Part shown: positions 1-5,898 of the stretch, in pieces
Numbering within the stretch: the first letter of the stretch is position 1
Layout of the letters: the number at the start of each line of letters is the position of its first letter
NCBI GenBank assembly: GCA_029880425.1
Contig: JAOUOK010000030.1
Location: forward strand, 1 to 9,908
Source: Gammaproteobacteria bacterium
Lineage (GTDB): Bacteria; Pseudomonadota; Gammaproteobacteria; UBA6429; Thiohalophilaceae
Length of the DNA stretch: 9,908 nucleotides
Reading direction: 5' to 3'
Notes under the pieces: generated by a model
Seen by the model: only the letters and a program-made list of their open reading frames with translations
Told to the model about the DNA's origin: nothing
The model's database searches: none
Program-made: the position numbers and the translations under genes

Positions 1-1
1 A

Positions 2-718
2 ATTGGTGATGTAAAAGCAGTTAATGATGTAAATATACAATTAATTGAAGGTGAAACGTTAGGGATTGTTGGTGAGTCCGGTTCAGGTAAAACAACACTA
101 GGGATGTGTTTGCTACGTTTACAGGACTGTGATGGGGCAATTGTCTTAAACAGCAATGATATTACTCAACTAAGCCAACGAGAACTCAGACCGTTAAGAA
201 AAAATATCCAGGTTGTATTTCAGGATCCTTTCTCGTCTTTATCGCCTAGAATGACTATTCGTCAAATTATAGAAGAAGGCCTGGTTATACATTTTCCGAA
301 ATTAACTTCTGAACAACGTTATCAAAAAATCAAATCAGTCATGCAGGAAGTTGGCTTAGAAGAAGCAATGTTAACCCGCTACCCGCATGAGTTCTCAGGT
401 GGGCAACGTCAAAGAATTGCTATCGCCCGGGTTGTTATTTTGGAACCTAAGCTTATTTTGCTTGATGAGCCGACAAGTGCGCTCGATGTGTCTGTACAAA
501 AGCAGGTATTAACATTATTAAGTGACTTACAACAAAAACATAAAATAAGTTACTTATTCATTACCCATGACTTAAGAGTGATACGTGCTATGGCGCATAA
601 AGTGATCGTTATGCGTAATGGCATAGTTGTTGAAGAAGGTTCAACAGAGGCCTTGTTTACAAAACCAAAAGCGGACTATACACAAACTTTATTACAGGCA
701 TCCTTATTCAGAGATTAA
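2..718 (+). CDS. yejF: YejF-like peptide ABC transporter ATP-binding protein, C-terminal part (5' end outside window)
   Basis: This is the last 238 codons of an ATPase subunit that energises an ABC importer of the oligopeptide/microcin C (YejABEF) class at the inner membrane. The frame is open from base 2, well before the first internal ATG at 104, so the gene starts upstream of the window. In window numbering the Walker A GESGSGKTT is at about residues 24-32, the Q-loop glutamine at 74, the signature FSGGQRQ at 131-137, Walker B LILLDE at 151-156, the SALD D-loop at 159-162 and the H-loop histidine at 189. The segment SPRMTIRQIIEEGL after the Q-loop and the end (DYTQTLL) match my recollection of the second ATPase half of E. 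coli YejF. I infer that the first ATPase half lies upstream. An OppF- or DppF-type subunit is the alternative, but the IIEEGL segment favours YejF. Confidence 0.85.
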   Translation: MGDVKAVNDVNIQLIEGETLGIVGESGSGKTTLGMCLLRLQDCDGAIVLNSNDITQLSQRELRPLRKNIQVVFQDPFSSLSPRMTIRQIIEEGLVIHFPKLTSEQRYQKIKSVMQEVGLEEAMLTRYPHEFSGGQRQRIAIARVVILEPKLILLDEPTSALDVSVQKQVLTLLSDLQQKHKISYLFITHDLRVIRAMAHKVIVMRNGIVVEEGSTEALFTKPKADYTQTLLQASLFRD

Positions 719-719
719 T

Positions 720-735
720 AGCTTTTTAAAAAGCT
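720..735. repeat. 16-bp perfect palindrome after yejF
   Basis: AGCTTTTTAAAAAGCT reads the same on both strands and begins one base after the yejF stop codon. RNA from either strand could fold into a six-base-pair stem with a TTAA loop. No T-run follows it on the plus strand, so it is not a convincing terminator. It could be a processing or protein-binding site, or chance in AT-rich DNA. The rest of the 65-bp spacer shows no clear promoter for the hemerythrin gene. Confidence 0.4.
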
Positions 736-783
736 TAAAAGGTACCCCGGCTTTATAGCCTGCATTAAAAAAAGAGATAAAAT

Positions 784-1188
784 ATGTTTTATGAATGGAG
801 TGATGATTTATCTGTAGGTGTTCCTTCGATTGACAGACAACATAAAGTCTTAATCAGTTTAATTAATGAGCTGCATATCGCTATGGAACAAGGGCGTGGA
901 GCTTCAGAAGCTGTTCATATTCTTAAAAAACTTATTAATTATGCTAAAGCGCATTTTATTTATGAAGAGAGTCTATTTAAAGATATAAACTACATGAATG
1001 AAAAGGAACATATTGAATTACATAATAAAATCAAAGCCCGGTTATCAGAACTAAAAGAAAAGTCGAATGAAAAAAATTTTGGTTTATCAGAAGAATTAAT
1101 GATTTTTTTAAAAAACTGGTTAAACCATCATATCCTAAAAGAAGATATGAGTTATTCAGCACTGCTGGTAAGTAATAATACTCAGTAA
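784..1188 (+). CDS. bacteriohemerythrin, single domain
   Basis: A 134-residue four-helix-bundle protein that binds O2 at a non-haem di-iron centre, probably in the cytoplasm since no signal peptide or membrane segment is seen. The family's ligand pattern is complete: H20 in IDRQHK, H57 and E61 in HFIYEE, H76 and H80 in HIELH, and H116 and D121 in HILKED. The N-terminal YEWSDDLSVGV is also typical, and the length is normal for a stand-alone bacterial hemerythrin (about 130-140). A weak Shine-Dalgarno (AGAGA, 773-777) precedes the ATG. The gene follows yejF in the same direction after 65 bp and could be read through from it. It faces mltD tail to tail. Members of the family are proposed to store or deliver O2, or to sense it when fused to signalling domains; no fused domain is present here, so storage or delivery is the more likely role. 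Confidence 0.93.
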   Translation: MFYEWSDDLSVGVPSIDRQHKVLISLINELHIAMEQGRGASEAVHILKKLINYAKAHFIYEESLFKDINYMNEKEHIELHNKIKARLSELKEKSNEKNFGLSEELMIFLKNWLNHHILKEDMSYSALLVSNNTQ

Positions 1189-1201
1189 AAAATATTTTGT
1201 T

Positions 1202-2857
1202 CTATGAATTCCCTGACTGACGTGCAACATCAACAATTAAAGTTAGCCATTGTCCTGGCTGCAGGTATTTCTTAGTTCGAACAGCGCTATTCCAGCTCTT
1301 AAGTTGACTGATGCTGACATTAAATTTGCTTGAGATTTTTGCCAATGAGTCTCCATTACGAACACGGTAGCCGATACGTTTTGTTATTTTACGGCGTGGT
1401 GGTGCAGATAAGTTTTCAAGGTCAACGGACGAGGTGACTTCACTGCCTCGACGTGACCAGATAATGAGTTGCTGACCTGCCTGTAAGCGATCACGTGGTG
1501 CCATACTGTTCCATTTTGCCAGCTGGCGTACCCCGACACGGTGATAACGCGCAAGGTCCCAGAAAGTATCGCCTTCCTGGACAATGTGTGAAACTTTTCG
1601 GCCCTGACGAGGAATGTTTTGTAATTTACTTTTCCGTTGGTTGGCGCTTAAACGGTATTCGCGTAATGAACGACTTGCAACGGGTATGGTTAAACCTCGA
1701 CCGGTACGAATTATTTTCCCACGTAAACGGTTTACACGTTTAATCGTGCGTATACTGGTATGAAACTTTTGCGCGATCGTGCTGAGTGTTTCACCTTTAC
1801 GCACCCGGTGACGAATCCAGCGGATGCGCTTGTTTGCAGGTACTTCAGTTAAACGGATTTTAAATTGCTCAGCATGTGTTACGGGTATTAATAAGTTATA
1901 GGGTCCATCAGGTGATGTTGCCCAGCGGTTATAACCTGAGTTTAAATGATAGAGTTCATCAAGGGGTAACTCTGCCATTTCTGCAGCAAGTGCAAGATCA
2001 ATCTGACTATCAAGTTTTACTTCTTCGAAATAGGGTTCATTTGGAATAGGCTCGAGTTCAATACCGTATTTTTCCGGGAACTCAATAATGTCTCTTAATG
2101 CTAACAACTTGGGAACATAAGCGCGGGTTTCTTTTGGTAATTTTAAAGAGAAAAAATCTGTTGGTTTGCCTTTTCGCTTGTTTCGTCTGATTGCTCTTTT
2201 AACCCGGCCATCACCGGTATTATAGGCTGCTAAAGCATGCATCCAGTCGCCATTAAAATTACGGTGCAGGTTTTTCAATAATTTAATTGCCGCTTTAGTT
2301 GAAGCATAAACATCACGCCGACCGTCGTACCACCAGTTCTGTTTTAATCCATACTGTCTTCCAGTTGAAGGAATAAATTGCCATATACCCGCGGCACGCC
2401 CATGAGAGTAGGCAAAAGGTTGAAATGCACTTTCGACAATAGGAAGCAGGGCTAAATCTGAGGGGATGCCGGCTTCTTCAATGGATTCAATAATGAAATG
2501 AAGGTAAGGACGAGCACGTTCGACTACACGTTTGATATATTCAGGATGACGTTTAAAAAAGTTTAGTTCCTGGTCAATACGTTTGTGTTTAACATCGGGT
2601 AAATCAAAACCATTTCGAATGCGTTGCCAGGTATCATGTTCAGTTTTAGCTATATTTTCTTCAGCACTATCTTCTTCAATGCTATCTTCTAAAGCAACAA
2701 GCTCAGGATCTTTATCAGATGCAAGATTTGAATCTGGTTGTACCGGTTGTAGCAGGCAACCGCTCAGCAAGAGCGCTAGAACTGATATTATAAATAATTG
2801 TGTAAAACGAAGGTGAGTTTTTACAATATTGGCATTCAAAATTGATTGTGTGAGCAT
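1202..2857 (-). CDS. mltD: membrane-bound lytic murein transglycosylase D with three LysM repeats
   Basis: A 551-residue enzyme that cleaves the MurNAc-GlcNAc bond of peptidoglycan, forming 1,6-anhydromuropeptides. Residues 19-33 are a hydrophobic signal segment ending in the lipobox LSG-C34. Leu at +2 predicts sorting to the outer membrane, facing the periplasm. An acidic linker (about 47-71) leads to the SLT catalytic domain (about 115-265), with catalytic Glu142 in VESAF, AAGIWQFIPSTGR (155-167) and AAYNTGDGRV (210-219), all characteristic of MltD. Three LysM wall-binding repeats follow at about 349-393, 424-467 and 497-541; E. coli MltD, as I recall, has two. No Shine-Dalgarno is obvious at the ATG, and 18 residues precede the hydrophobic core, so a slightly later non-ATG start is possible, but no better one is seen. 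The gene stands alone on this strand, with a candidate promoter at 2908-2936. Confidence 0.95.
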   Translation of the reverse strand: MLTQSILNANIVKTHLRFTQLFIISVLALLLSGCLLQPVQPDSNLASDKDPELVALEDSIEEDSAEENIAKTEHDTWQRIRNGFDLPDVKHKRIDQELNFFKRHPEYIKRVVERARPYLHFIIESIEEAGIPSDLALLPIVESAFQPFAYSHGRAAGIWQFIPSTGRQYGLKQNWWYDGRRDVYASTKAAIKLLKNLHRNFNGDWMHALAAYNTGDGRVKRAIRRNKRKGKPTDFFSLKLPKETRAYVPKLLALRDIIEFPEKYGIELEPIPNEPYFEEVKLDSQIDLALAAEMAELPLDELYHLNSGYNRWATSPDGPYNLLIPVTHAEQFKIRLTEVPANKRIRWIRHRVRKGETLSTIAQKFHTSIRTIKRVNRLRGKIIRTGRGLTIPVASRSLREYRLSANQRKSKLQNIPRQGRKVSHIVQEGDTFWDLARYHRVGVRQLAKWNSMAPRDRLQAGQQLIIWSRRGSEVTSSVDLENLSAPPRRKITKRIGYRVRNGDSLAKISSKFNVSISQLKSWNSAVRTKKYLQPGQWLTLIVDVARQSGNS

Positions 2858-2907
2858 TATAAAATTTCTAGTGATTTTAATAAGATACGGTTTATTATTG
2901 TATTACT

Positions 2908-2936
2908 ATGGTAAGTATTAAGCCAGTATGGGTCAA
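2908..2936 (-). promoter_or_regulatory. candidate sigma70-type promoter for mltD
   Basis: On the minus strand, TTGACC (2936-2931) matches the -35 consensus at five of six positions. After a 17-base spacer, TACCAT (2913-2908) matches the -10 at four of six. Initiation would fall near 2901, giving a leader of about 43 bases. The rating comes from the good -35 and ideal spacing; the -10 is mediocre. Confidence 0.4.
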
Positions 2937-2941
2937 TACTT
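2913..2941. repeat. inverted repeat overlapping the mltD promoter
   Basis: AAGTATT (2913-2919) and AATACTT (2935-2941) are perfect 7-bp inverted arms separated by 15 bp. The arms touch the candidate -10 and -35 of the mltD promoter, so a dimeric regulator bound here would block it. The repeat also lies upstream of the divergent methyltransferase gene and could affect both directions. Its arms are AT-rich and short, so chance is possible. Confidence 0.35.
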
Positions 2942-2993
2942 GTTATTTAGCTTGCCAACCAGTTCAATATTAAGGGAAGAATAAGACAATTAT

Positions 2994-3806
2994 ATGTTTT
3001 CAACTTTTGTACATAAACTGAAAACGAAGTTTCAGTCCCGACAACTTCCTCTGGATGAAATAAAAGTGTGGCAAGAGTTTCAGTTGTGGTTTACGTCTGT
3101 GCTCGGCCAGAAACTTGCGCAAACAGAAAAAGAAATCCTGGATAAATATTTACCTGACCTTTTTGGCTATTACCTGCTGCAATGTGGTTGTCCCGAGGTT
3201 ATATCCGAGATGCAAGCAGGAACATGGCTTAAAAGTAGCCGAGTTTCAACGCGTTTCTGCCTGGATTATGATATAAATCAAGGTGTTAGTTGCAGGGCGA
3301 GCCTGGCACATTTACCGATAAAATCAGATAGTGTTGATATTGTTATTTTGCCCCATGTGCTGGAATATTCATCTGAACCACACCAGGTACTACGTGAAGT
3401 GGAACGTGTTTTGATTGCTGAAGGTCATGTCGTCATACTTGGGTTTAACCCATGGAGTTTCTGGAATACTTTCCGGTTTTTTTATTTCTGGAAAAGGCCA
3501 TCTCCATGGAATAGTCATTTTTTAGCGGCTTCACGTGTTATGGACTGGTTGGCATTACTGGGTTTTGATGTCGTTCATCGAGAGGGGTATTTTTACCAGT
3601 TCCCCATTCAAAATGAAAAAATCTTTAATAAAATGGGATTTTTAGAAAAAATAGGGCGTCGTTTATGGCCTGCTCTTGGTGCCGGGTATGTATTGGTAGC
3701 GAAAAAGCGTGTTGAAACATTGACCCCCATCCGCCCACGCTGGCGTTCTCAGCAGCAGCAGGTGGTTACGAGTGGACTTGAACCAATAAACAGGAATAAA
3801 TTTTGA
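2994..3806 (+). CDS. SAM-dependent methyltransferase, YafS family
   Basis: A 270-residue class I methyltransferase-like protein of the family encoded between gloB/mltD and rnhA in many gammaproteobacteria. The Rossmann core runs from about residue 57 to 152. LLQCG (61-65) stands where motif I would be and is degenerate, as is usual here. [19 protein letters not shown] (107-125) and LREVERVL (133-140) are motif II/III-like, and [11 protein letters not shown] (148-158) is a hallmark of the family. The end, LTPIRPRWR (243-251), is also typical. No membrane segment or signal is seen. The substrate is unknown to me. Its stop overlaps the rnhA start, so it is translationally coupled to rnhA and probably heads an rnhA-dnaQ operon. 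No strong Shine-Dalgarno sits at ideal distance from the ATG; GGGA at 2974-2977 is about 16 bases away. Confidence 0.88.
   Translation: MFSTFVHKLKTKFQSRQLPLDEIKVWQEFQLWFTSVLGQKLAQTEKEILDKYLPDLFGYYLLQCGCPEVISEMQAGTWLKSSRVSTRFCLDYDINQGVSCRASLAHLPIKSDSVDIVILPHVLEYSSEPHQVLREVERVLIAEGHVVILGFNPWSFWNTFRFFYFWKRPSPWNSHFLAASRVMDWLALLGFDVVHREGYFYQFPIQNEKIFNKMGFLEKIGRRLWPALGAGYVLVAKKRVETLTPIRPRWRSQQQQVVTSGLEPINRNKF
3792..3795 (+). promoter_or_regulatory. ribosome binding site supporting the rnhA TTG start
   Basis: AGGA lies inside the end of the methyltransferase gene, seven bases before the TTG at 3803. It supports that TTG as the rnhA start, which also puts the catalytic residues at the E. coli RNase HI numbers. 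Confidence 0.7.
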
Positions 3807-4237
3807 GTGATGTAATAGAAGCGTATACAGATGGTGCATGCAGGGGGAATCCTGGTCCGGGTGGATGGGGCGTGTTGCTTCGTTTTAATGGGCATGAGAA
3901 ACGCTTATATGGCGGTGAAGCATCAACCACAAATAACAGGATGGAACTCATGGCCGTAATTAAGGCACTTGAAAGCCTTAAGAAGGCCTGTAAAGTGAAG
4001 ATTACAAGTGACTCGCAATATGTACTCAAAGGTATTACTGAGTGGATGGAGAACTGGAAAAAAAGAGGGTGGAAAACCTCTGCAAAGAAACCGGTTAAGA
4101 ATGTTGATCTCTGGCAACGCCTGGATGAGTTACGTGAAAATCACAGTGTTGAATGGGTCTGGGTGAAAGGGCATAGTGGACATATTGAAAATGATATTGC
4201 TGATGAGCTGGCTAACCAGGGAATCGATGAGCTTTAA
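3803..4237 (+). CDS. rnhA: ribonuclease HI
   Basis: A 144-residue cytoplasmic endonuclease that cuts the RNA strand of RNA:DNA hybrids, removing R-loops and primer RNA. The residues align with E. coli RNase HI numbering without a gap: D10 in [17 protein letters not shown]48 in NNRMEL, D70 in TSDSQYV, H124 in VKGHSGH and D134 in ADELAN. The basic handle region at about 80-100 ([20 protein letters not shown]) that grips the hybrid is present. The E. coli enzyme is 155 residues, so this copy is slightly shorter at the C-terminus. Translation starts at TTG, and the TTGA at 3803-3806 is shared with the upstream stop. In E. coli rnhA and dnaQ diverge; here they are co-directional, as I recall for Pseudomonas. 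dnaQ follows after 44 bp. Confidence 0.97.
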   Translation: MSDVIEAYTDGACRGNPGPGGWGVLLRFNGHEKRLYGGEASTTNNRMELMAVIKALESLKKACKVKITSDSQYVLKGITEWMENWKKRGWKTSAKKPVKNVDLWQRLDELRENHSVEWVWVKGHSGHIENDIADELANQGIDEL

Positions 4238-4256
4238 GTGCCAGATATCCCGGTCT

Positions 4257-4262
4257 TATAAT
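4257..4262 (+). promoter_or_regulatory. candidate -10 element of an internal dnaQ promoter
   Basis: TATAAT is a perfect -10 hexamer, 19 bp before the dnaQ ATG in the rnhA-dnaQ gap. The best -35 at normal spacing (TTTAAG, 4233-4238, 18-bp spacer) matches only three positions. Initiation near 4269 would leave a 13-base leader. It may let dnaQ be transcribed apart from rnhA, but a lone hexamer is weak evidence in AT-rich DNA. Confidence 0.35.
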
Positions 4263-4281
4263 AATTAAAGAGAACTAACCT

Positions 4282-5022
4282 ATGCGACAAATAGTACTTG
4301 ATACAGAAACAACCGGACTTGAACCTCGTCTGGGTCATCGCATCATTGAAATTGGCTGTGTCGAAATTGTGGACCGCCGTATTACGGGGAATAATTACCA
4401 CCAATACATCAACCCAGAACGTGAGATTGATGAAGGGGCAGTAGAAGTTCACGGTATTACCACTGCGTTTCTTGCTGATAAACCACTTTTTAAGGACGTG
4501 GTGGGTGATTTTCTGAATTTTATTAAAGGCGCAGAGCTTGTTATTCATAATGCCCCTTTTGATGTTGGATTTATTGATCATGAACTCAGCCAACTTAAGC
4601 AAGAAAACAATCATATCGATAAAATTTGCACTGTTTTAGATACGTTGGTATTAGCCCGCAAAATGCACCCGGGACAAAAAAATAACCTGGATGCATTATG
4701 TAAACGTTACGATATAGACAATTCACAGCGTGACTTACATGGTGCTTTGCTCGATGCCGAGATCCTGGCAGAAACGTATTTAGCCATGACAGGAGGTCAG
4801 ACCACGTTATTACTAGGAGGAGAAAATTCTCATGATGATCTAAACGATCAAAATAATGTGCGGAGTCCACGACGGGTAAAAATTGAATCGGATCAATTAA
4901 AAGTGCTTTATGCCTCTGCACAAGAATTAGAAGCTCATGAAGCTCGTTTAAAGAAGATTAATGAAATGAGTGATGGAGCGTGTATCTGGTATAATAAAAA
5001 TGTATCAGAAACGGCTAATTAA
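4282..5022 (+). CDS. dnaQ: DNA polymerase III epsilon subunit, 3'-5' proofreading exonuclease
   Basis: A 246-residue proofreading subunit of the replicative polymerase core that excises misincorporated 3' nucleotides. The DEDDh exonuclease fold spans about residues 1-170. D7 and E9 lie in LDTETTGLEP (ExoI), D94 in HNAPFDVGF (ExoII), and H153 and D158 in HGALLDAE (ExoIII), so all five catalytic residues are present. TGG (170-172) is followed by QTTLLL (173-178), at the place where E. coli epsilon carries its beta-clamp-binding QTSMAF motif. The remaining tail (about 195-246) corresponds to the segment that binds the alpha subunit. The length is close to E. coli DnaQ (243). A purine-rich AAAGAGA lies 10-16 bases before the ATG. 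A TATAAT in the gap behind rnhA may give it extra promoter input. Confidence 0.96.
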   Translation: MRQIVLDTETTGLEPRLGHRIIEIGCVEIVDRRITGNNYHQYINPEREIDEGAVEVHGITTAFLADKPLFKDVVGDFLNFIKGAELVIHNAPFDVGFIDHELSQLKQENNHIDKICTVLDTLVLARKMHPGQKNNLDALCKRYDIDNSQRDLHGALLDAEILAETYLAMTGGQTTLLLGGENSHDDLNDQNNVRSPRRVKIESDQLKVLYASAQELEAHEARLKKINEMSDGACIWYNKNVSETAN

Positions 5023-5095
5023 GGTTAAAAGTTGAAAAATACCTTGATTTTGTCTTTTAAAACAACAGCTTATATGAATTTAAATATTTTTTAAA

Positions 5096-5192
5096 GAATG
5101 CGTTTGGGGTGTCGATAACCTAAATACAGAACTTTATTATTCTGGGTTGTAAAAGTAGCGATTAGTTAGGTAATTCCTCCTCCAGCGCATTT
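5096..5192 (+). ncRNA. candidate structured RNA downstream of dnaQ (3'-UTR or independent small RNA)
   Basis: Three nested complementary segments suggest a rod-like RNA. The outer helix pairs 5096-5109 with 5179-5192 (GAAUGCGUUUGGGG against CCUCCAGCGCAUUU), 13 of 14 positions including three G-U. The middle helix pairs ACCUAA (5118-5123) with UUAGGU (5166-5171). The inner hairpin pairs CAGAA (5127-5131) with UUCUG (5140-5144) around an eight-base loop. CCTCCTCC (5176-5183) resembles an anti-Shine-Dalgarno tract and is partly buried in the outer helix. Two terminators follow at once. No protein frame explains the segment. It could be the structured end of the dnaQ mRNA or a small RNA from its own promoter; TTGTCT (5050-5055) with TATGAA (5073-5078), 17 apart, is only a weak candidate. 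I recognise no known RNA family. AT-rich DNA yields helices by chance, hence the low rating. Confidence 0.3.
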
Positions 5193-5204
5193 GCGCTTAT
5201 TTTT
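5184..5204 (+). terminator. first of two tandem intrinsic terminators after dnaQ
   Basis: AGCGC (5184-5188), a four-base ATTT loop and GCGCT (5193-5197) form a GC-rich five-base-pair hairpin, followed by TATTTTT. The stem is short but strong. Bases 5184-5192 are also needed by the outer helix of the candidate RNA at 5096-5192, so only one of the two can form at a time. Confidence 0.5.
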
Positions 5205-5234
5205 AAACCTCACGAATATGTGAGGTTTTTTTTT
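5205..5234 (+). terminator. second, stronger intrinsic terminator after dnaQ
   Basis: AAACCTCAC (5205-5213) pairs with GTGAGGTTT (5220-5228) around the loop GAATAT, a nine-base-pair perfect stem leading into a nine-T run (5226-5234). It should end all transcripts arriving from dnaQ and the segment behind it. The remaining stretch up to the STAS gene (5235-5375) shows no gene. It must carry the STAS promoter, but I could not find a -35/-10 pair with good spacing there. Confidence 0.85.
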
Positions 5235-5362
5235 AAATTTCACTTAAGTTTGTATTTTAAATGCCGTTACTTTAAATAATTGTGTAGTATAGGCATTATA
5301 TAGTTCTGATTTGAGCTTCGGTTAATATTTAGCCATAAGCGAAAAATGAGTATTAAAATAAT

Positions 5363-5367
5363 AAGGA
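5363..5367 (+). promoter_or_regulatory. ribosome binding site fixing the STAS gene start
   Basis: AAGGA lies eight bases before the ATG at 5376. The earlier in-frame ATG at 5346 has no Shine-Dalgarno and would place this site inside the coding region, so the later start is preferred. Confidence 0.75.
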
Positions 5368-5375
5368 AAAAAAGT

Positions 5376-5678
5376 ATGGCAATTTCTGGCAATGTAAATG
5401 ATGATGGTAATTCGGTAGAAATTAACATTAGTGGTCGATTTGATTTCAATTCCCACCATGATTTCAGAAATATTTATCGAAATGAGAAATCTGATGCAGC
5501 ATACACAATAGATATGTCTGGTACGGAATATATTGATAGTTCTGCTCTTGGTATGCTTTTACTCCTTCGTGAACATGCGGGTAATGAAAGTGCGAATATA
5601 ACGATCAATGGTTGTAATGATGATATCAAAAAAATATTTGCAATTTCTAACTTTGAAAAGTTATTTAAAATCACCTGA
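5376..5678 (+). CDS. STAS-domain protein (anti-anti-sigma-factor type)
   Basis: A 100-residue single STAS domain, probably cytoplasmic. It opens MAISGNVNDDGNSVEINISG, with GRFDFNSHHDFR at 20-31, and carries DSSALGMLLLL (54-64). That is the conserved loop holding the serine (S55 or S56) that a partner kinase phosphorylates in SpoIIAA, RsbV and HsbA-type proteins. In such partner-switching systems the unphosphorylated STAS protein binds an anti-sigma or other partner and frees its target. No kinase or PP2C phosphatase gene is in the window, so the partner must be elsewhere. The start at 5376 is chosen over 5346 because of its Shine-Dalgarno and because the family usually begins just before this strand. 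Terminators on both sides make the gene monocistronic. The GAF/HD-GYP gene next to it may be functionally related, but that is inference. Confidence 0.88.
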   Translation: MAISGNVNDDGNSVEINISGRFDFNSHHDFRNIYRNEKSDAAYTIDMSGTEYIDSSALGMLLLLREHAGNESANITINGCNDDIKKIFAISNFEKLFKIT

Positions 5679-5714
5679 TTTTATTGATTATCTCCGGGTA
5701 ATTTAAATTATTCT

Positions 5715-5749
5715 AAAGGCTTTATCATTACTATGATAAAGCCTTTTTT
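5715..5749 (+). terminator. intrinsic terminator after the STAS gene
   Basis: AAAGGCTTTATCAT (5715-5728) pairs with ATGATAAAGCCTTT (5733-5746), a 14-base-pair perfect stem with a four-base loop, running into a T-run (5744-5749). The leading A residues make it partly usable on the other strand too, but no minus-strand gene needs it. Confidence 0.88.
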
Positions 5750-5847
5750 ATTTGGGTTGTTTCATTGTCAAATTTTGAAATAGATCTGAAATATTATAGT
5801 GAACCAGTTTTCTTTTTAACTTTTTTCAGCTTTACTTATTTTTTAGT

Positions 5848-5878
5848 TTGACGTAAAAATTATTCCTTAGATTATACT
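5848..5878 (+). promoter_or_regulatory. candidate sigma70-type promoter for the GAF/HD-GYP gene
   Basis: TTGACG (5848-5853) matches the -35 at five of six positions and TATACT (5873-5878) the -10 at five of six. The spacer is 19 bases, longer than ideal. Runs of T just upstream (5812-5845) resemble an UP element. Initiation near 5885 would give a very short leader beginning at the Shine-Dalgarno itself. Confidence 0.5.
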
Positions 5879-5884
5879 GGGTAT

Positions 5885-5889
5885 AAGGA
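5885..5889 (+). promoter_or_regulatory. ribosome binding site for the TTG start of the GAF/HD-GYP gene
   Basis: AAGGA lies nine bases before the TTG at 5899. The next in-frame ATG is about 60 codons in, inside the GAF domain, so the TTG is the credible start. Confidence 0.65.
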
Positions 5890-5898
5890 ATTACCATA

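Noticed and set aside
720..735. Palindrome after yejF read as an intrinsic terminator
   Set aside because: The stem is AT-rich and no T-run follows it, so it is listed only as a palindrome.
1495..1743. Plus-strand open frame inside mltD
   Set aside because: It is antisense to the LysM-coding region, with no Shine-Dalgarno support and no recognisable domain.
4234..4614. Open frame of 126 codons on the minus strand opposite dnaQ
   Set aside because: It lies wholly inside dnaQ and overlaps the promoter region, and its translation shows no recognisable motif; it is a shadow of the real gene.
5025..5060. TTAAAAG / CTTTTAA stem just after dnaQ as its terminator
   Set aside because: The stem is AT-rich, the loop is 22 bases and no U-tract follows; the real terminators are at 5184-5234.
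5118..5171. Integron attC-like site: GTTAGGT (5165-5171) fits the R' consensus GTTRRRY and faces ACCTAA (5118-5123)
   Set aside because: The opposite arm lacks the required terminal AAC, the proposed outer helix extends beyond these arms, and there is no integrase, cassette array or second copy in the window.
5097..5191. Degenerate tRNA gene after dnaQ, suggested by the terminal helix, a five-base-pair arm and the fact that E. coli has a tRNA-Asp gene after dnaQ
   Set aside because: There is no T-loop TTCRA, no D-arm and no matching T-stem next to the acceptor strand, and the central loop has eight bases.
5346..5375. Earlier ATG for the STAS gene
   Set aside because: It has no Shine-Dalgarno, whereas AAGGA is ideally placed for 5376, and the extra residues are not part of the STAS fold.
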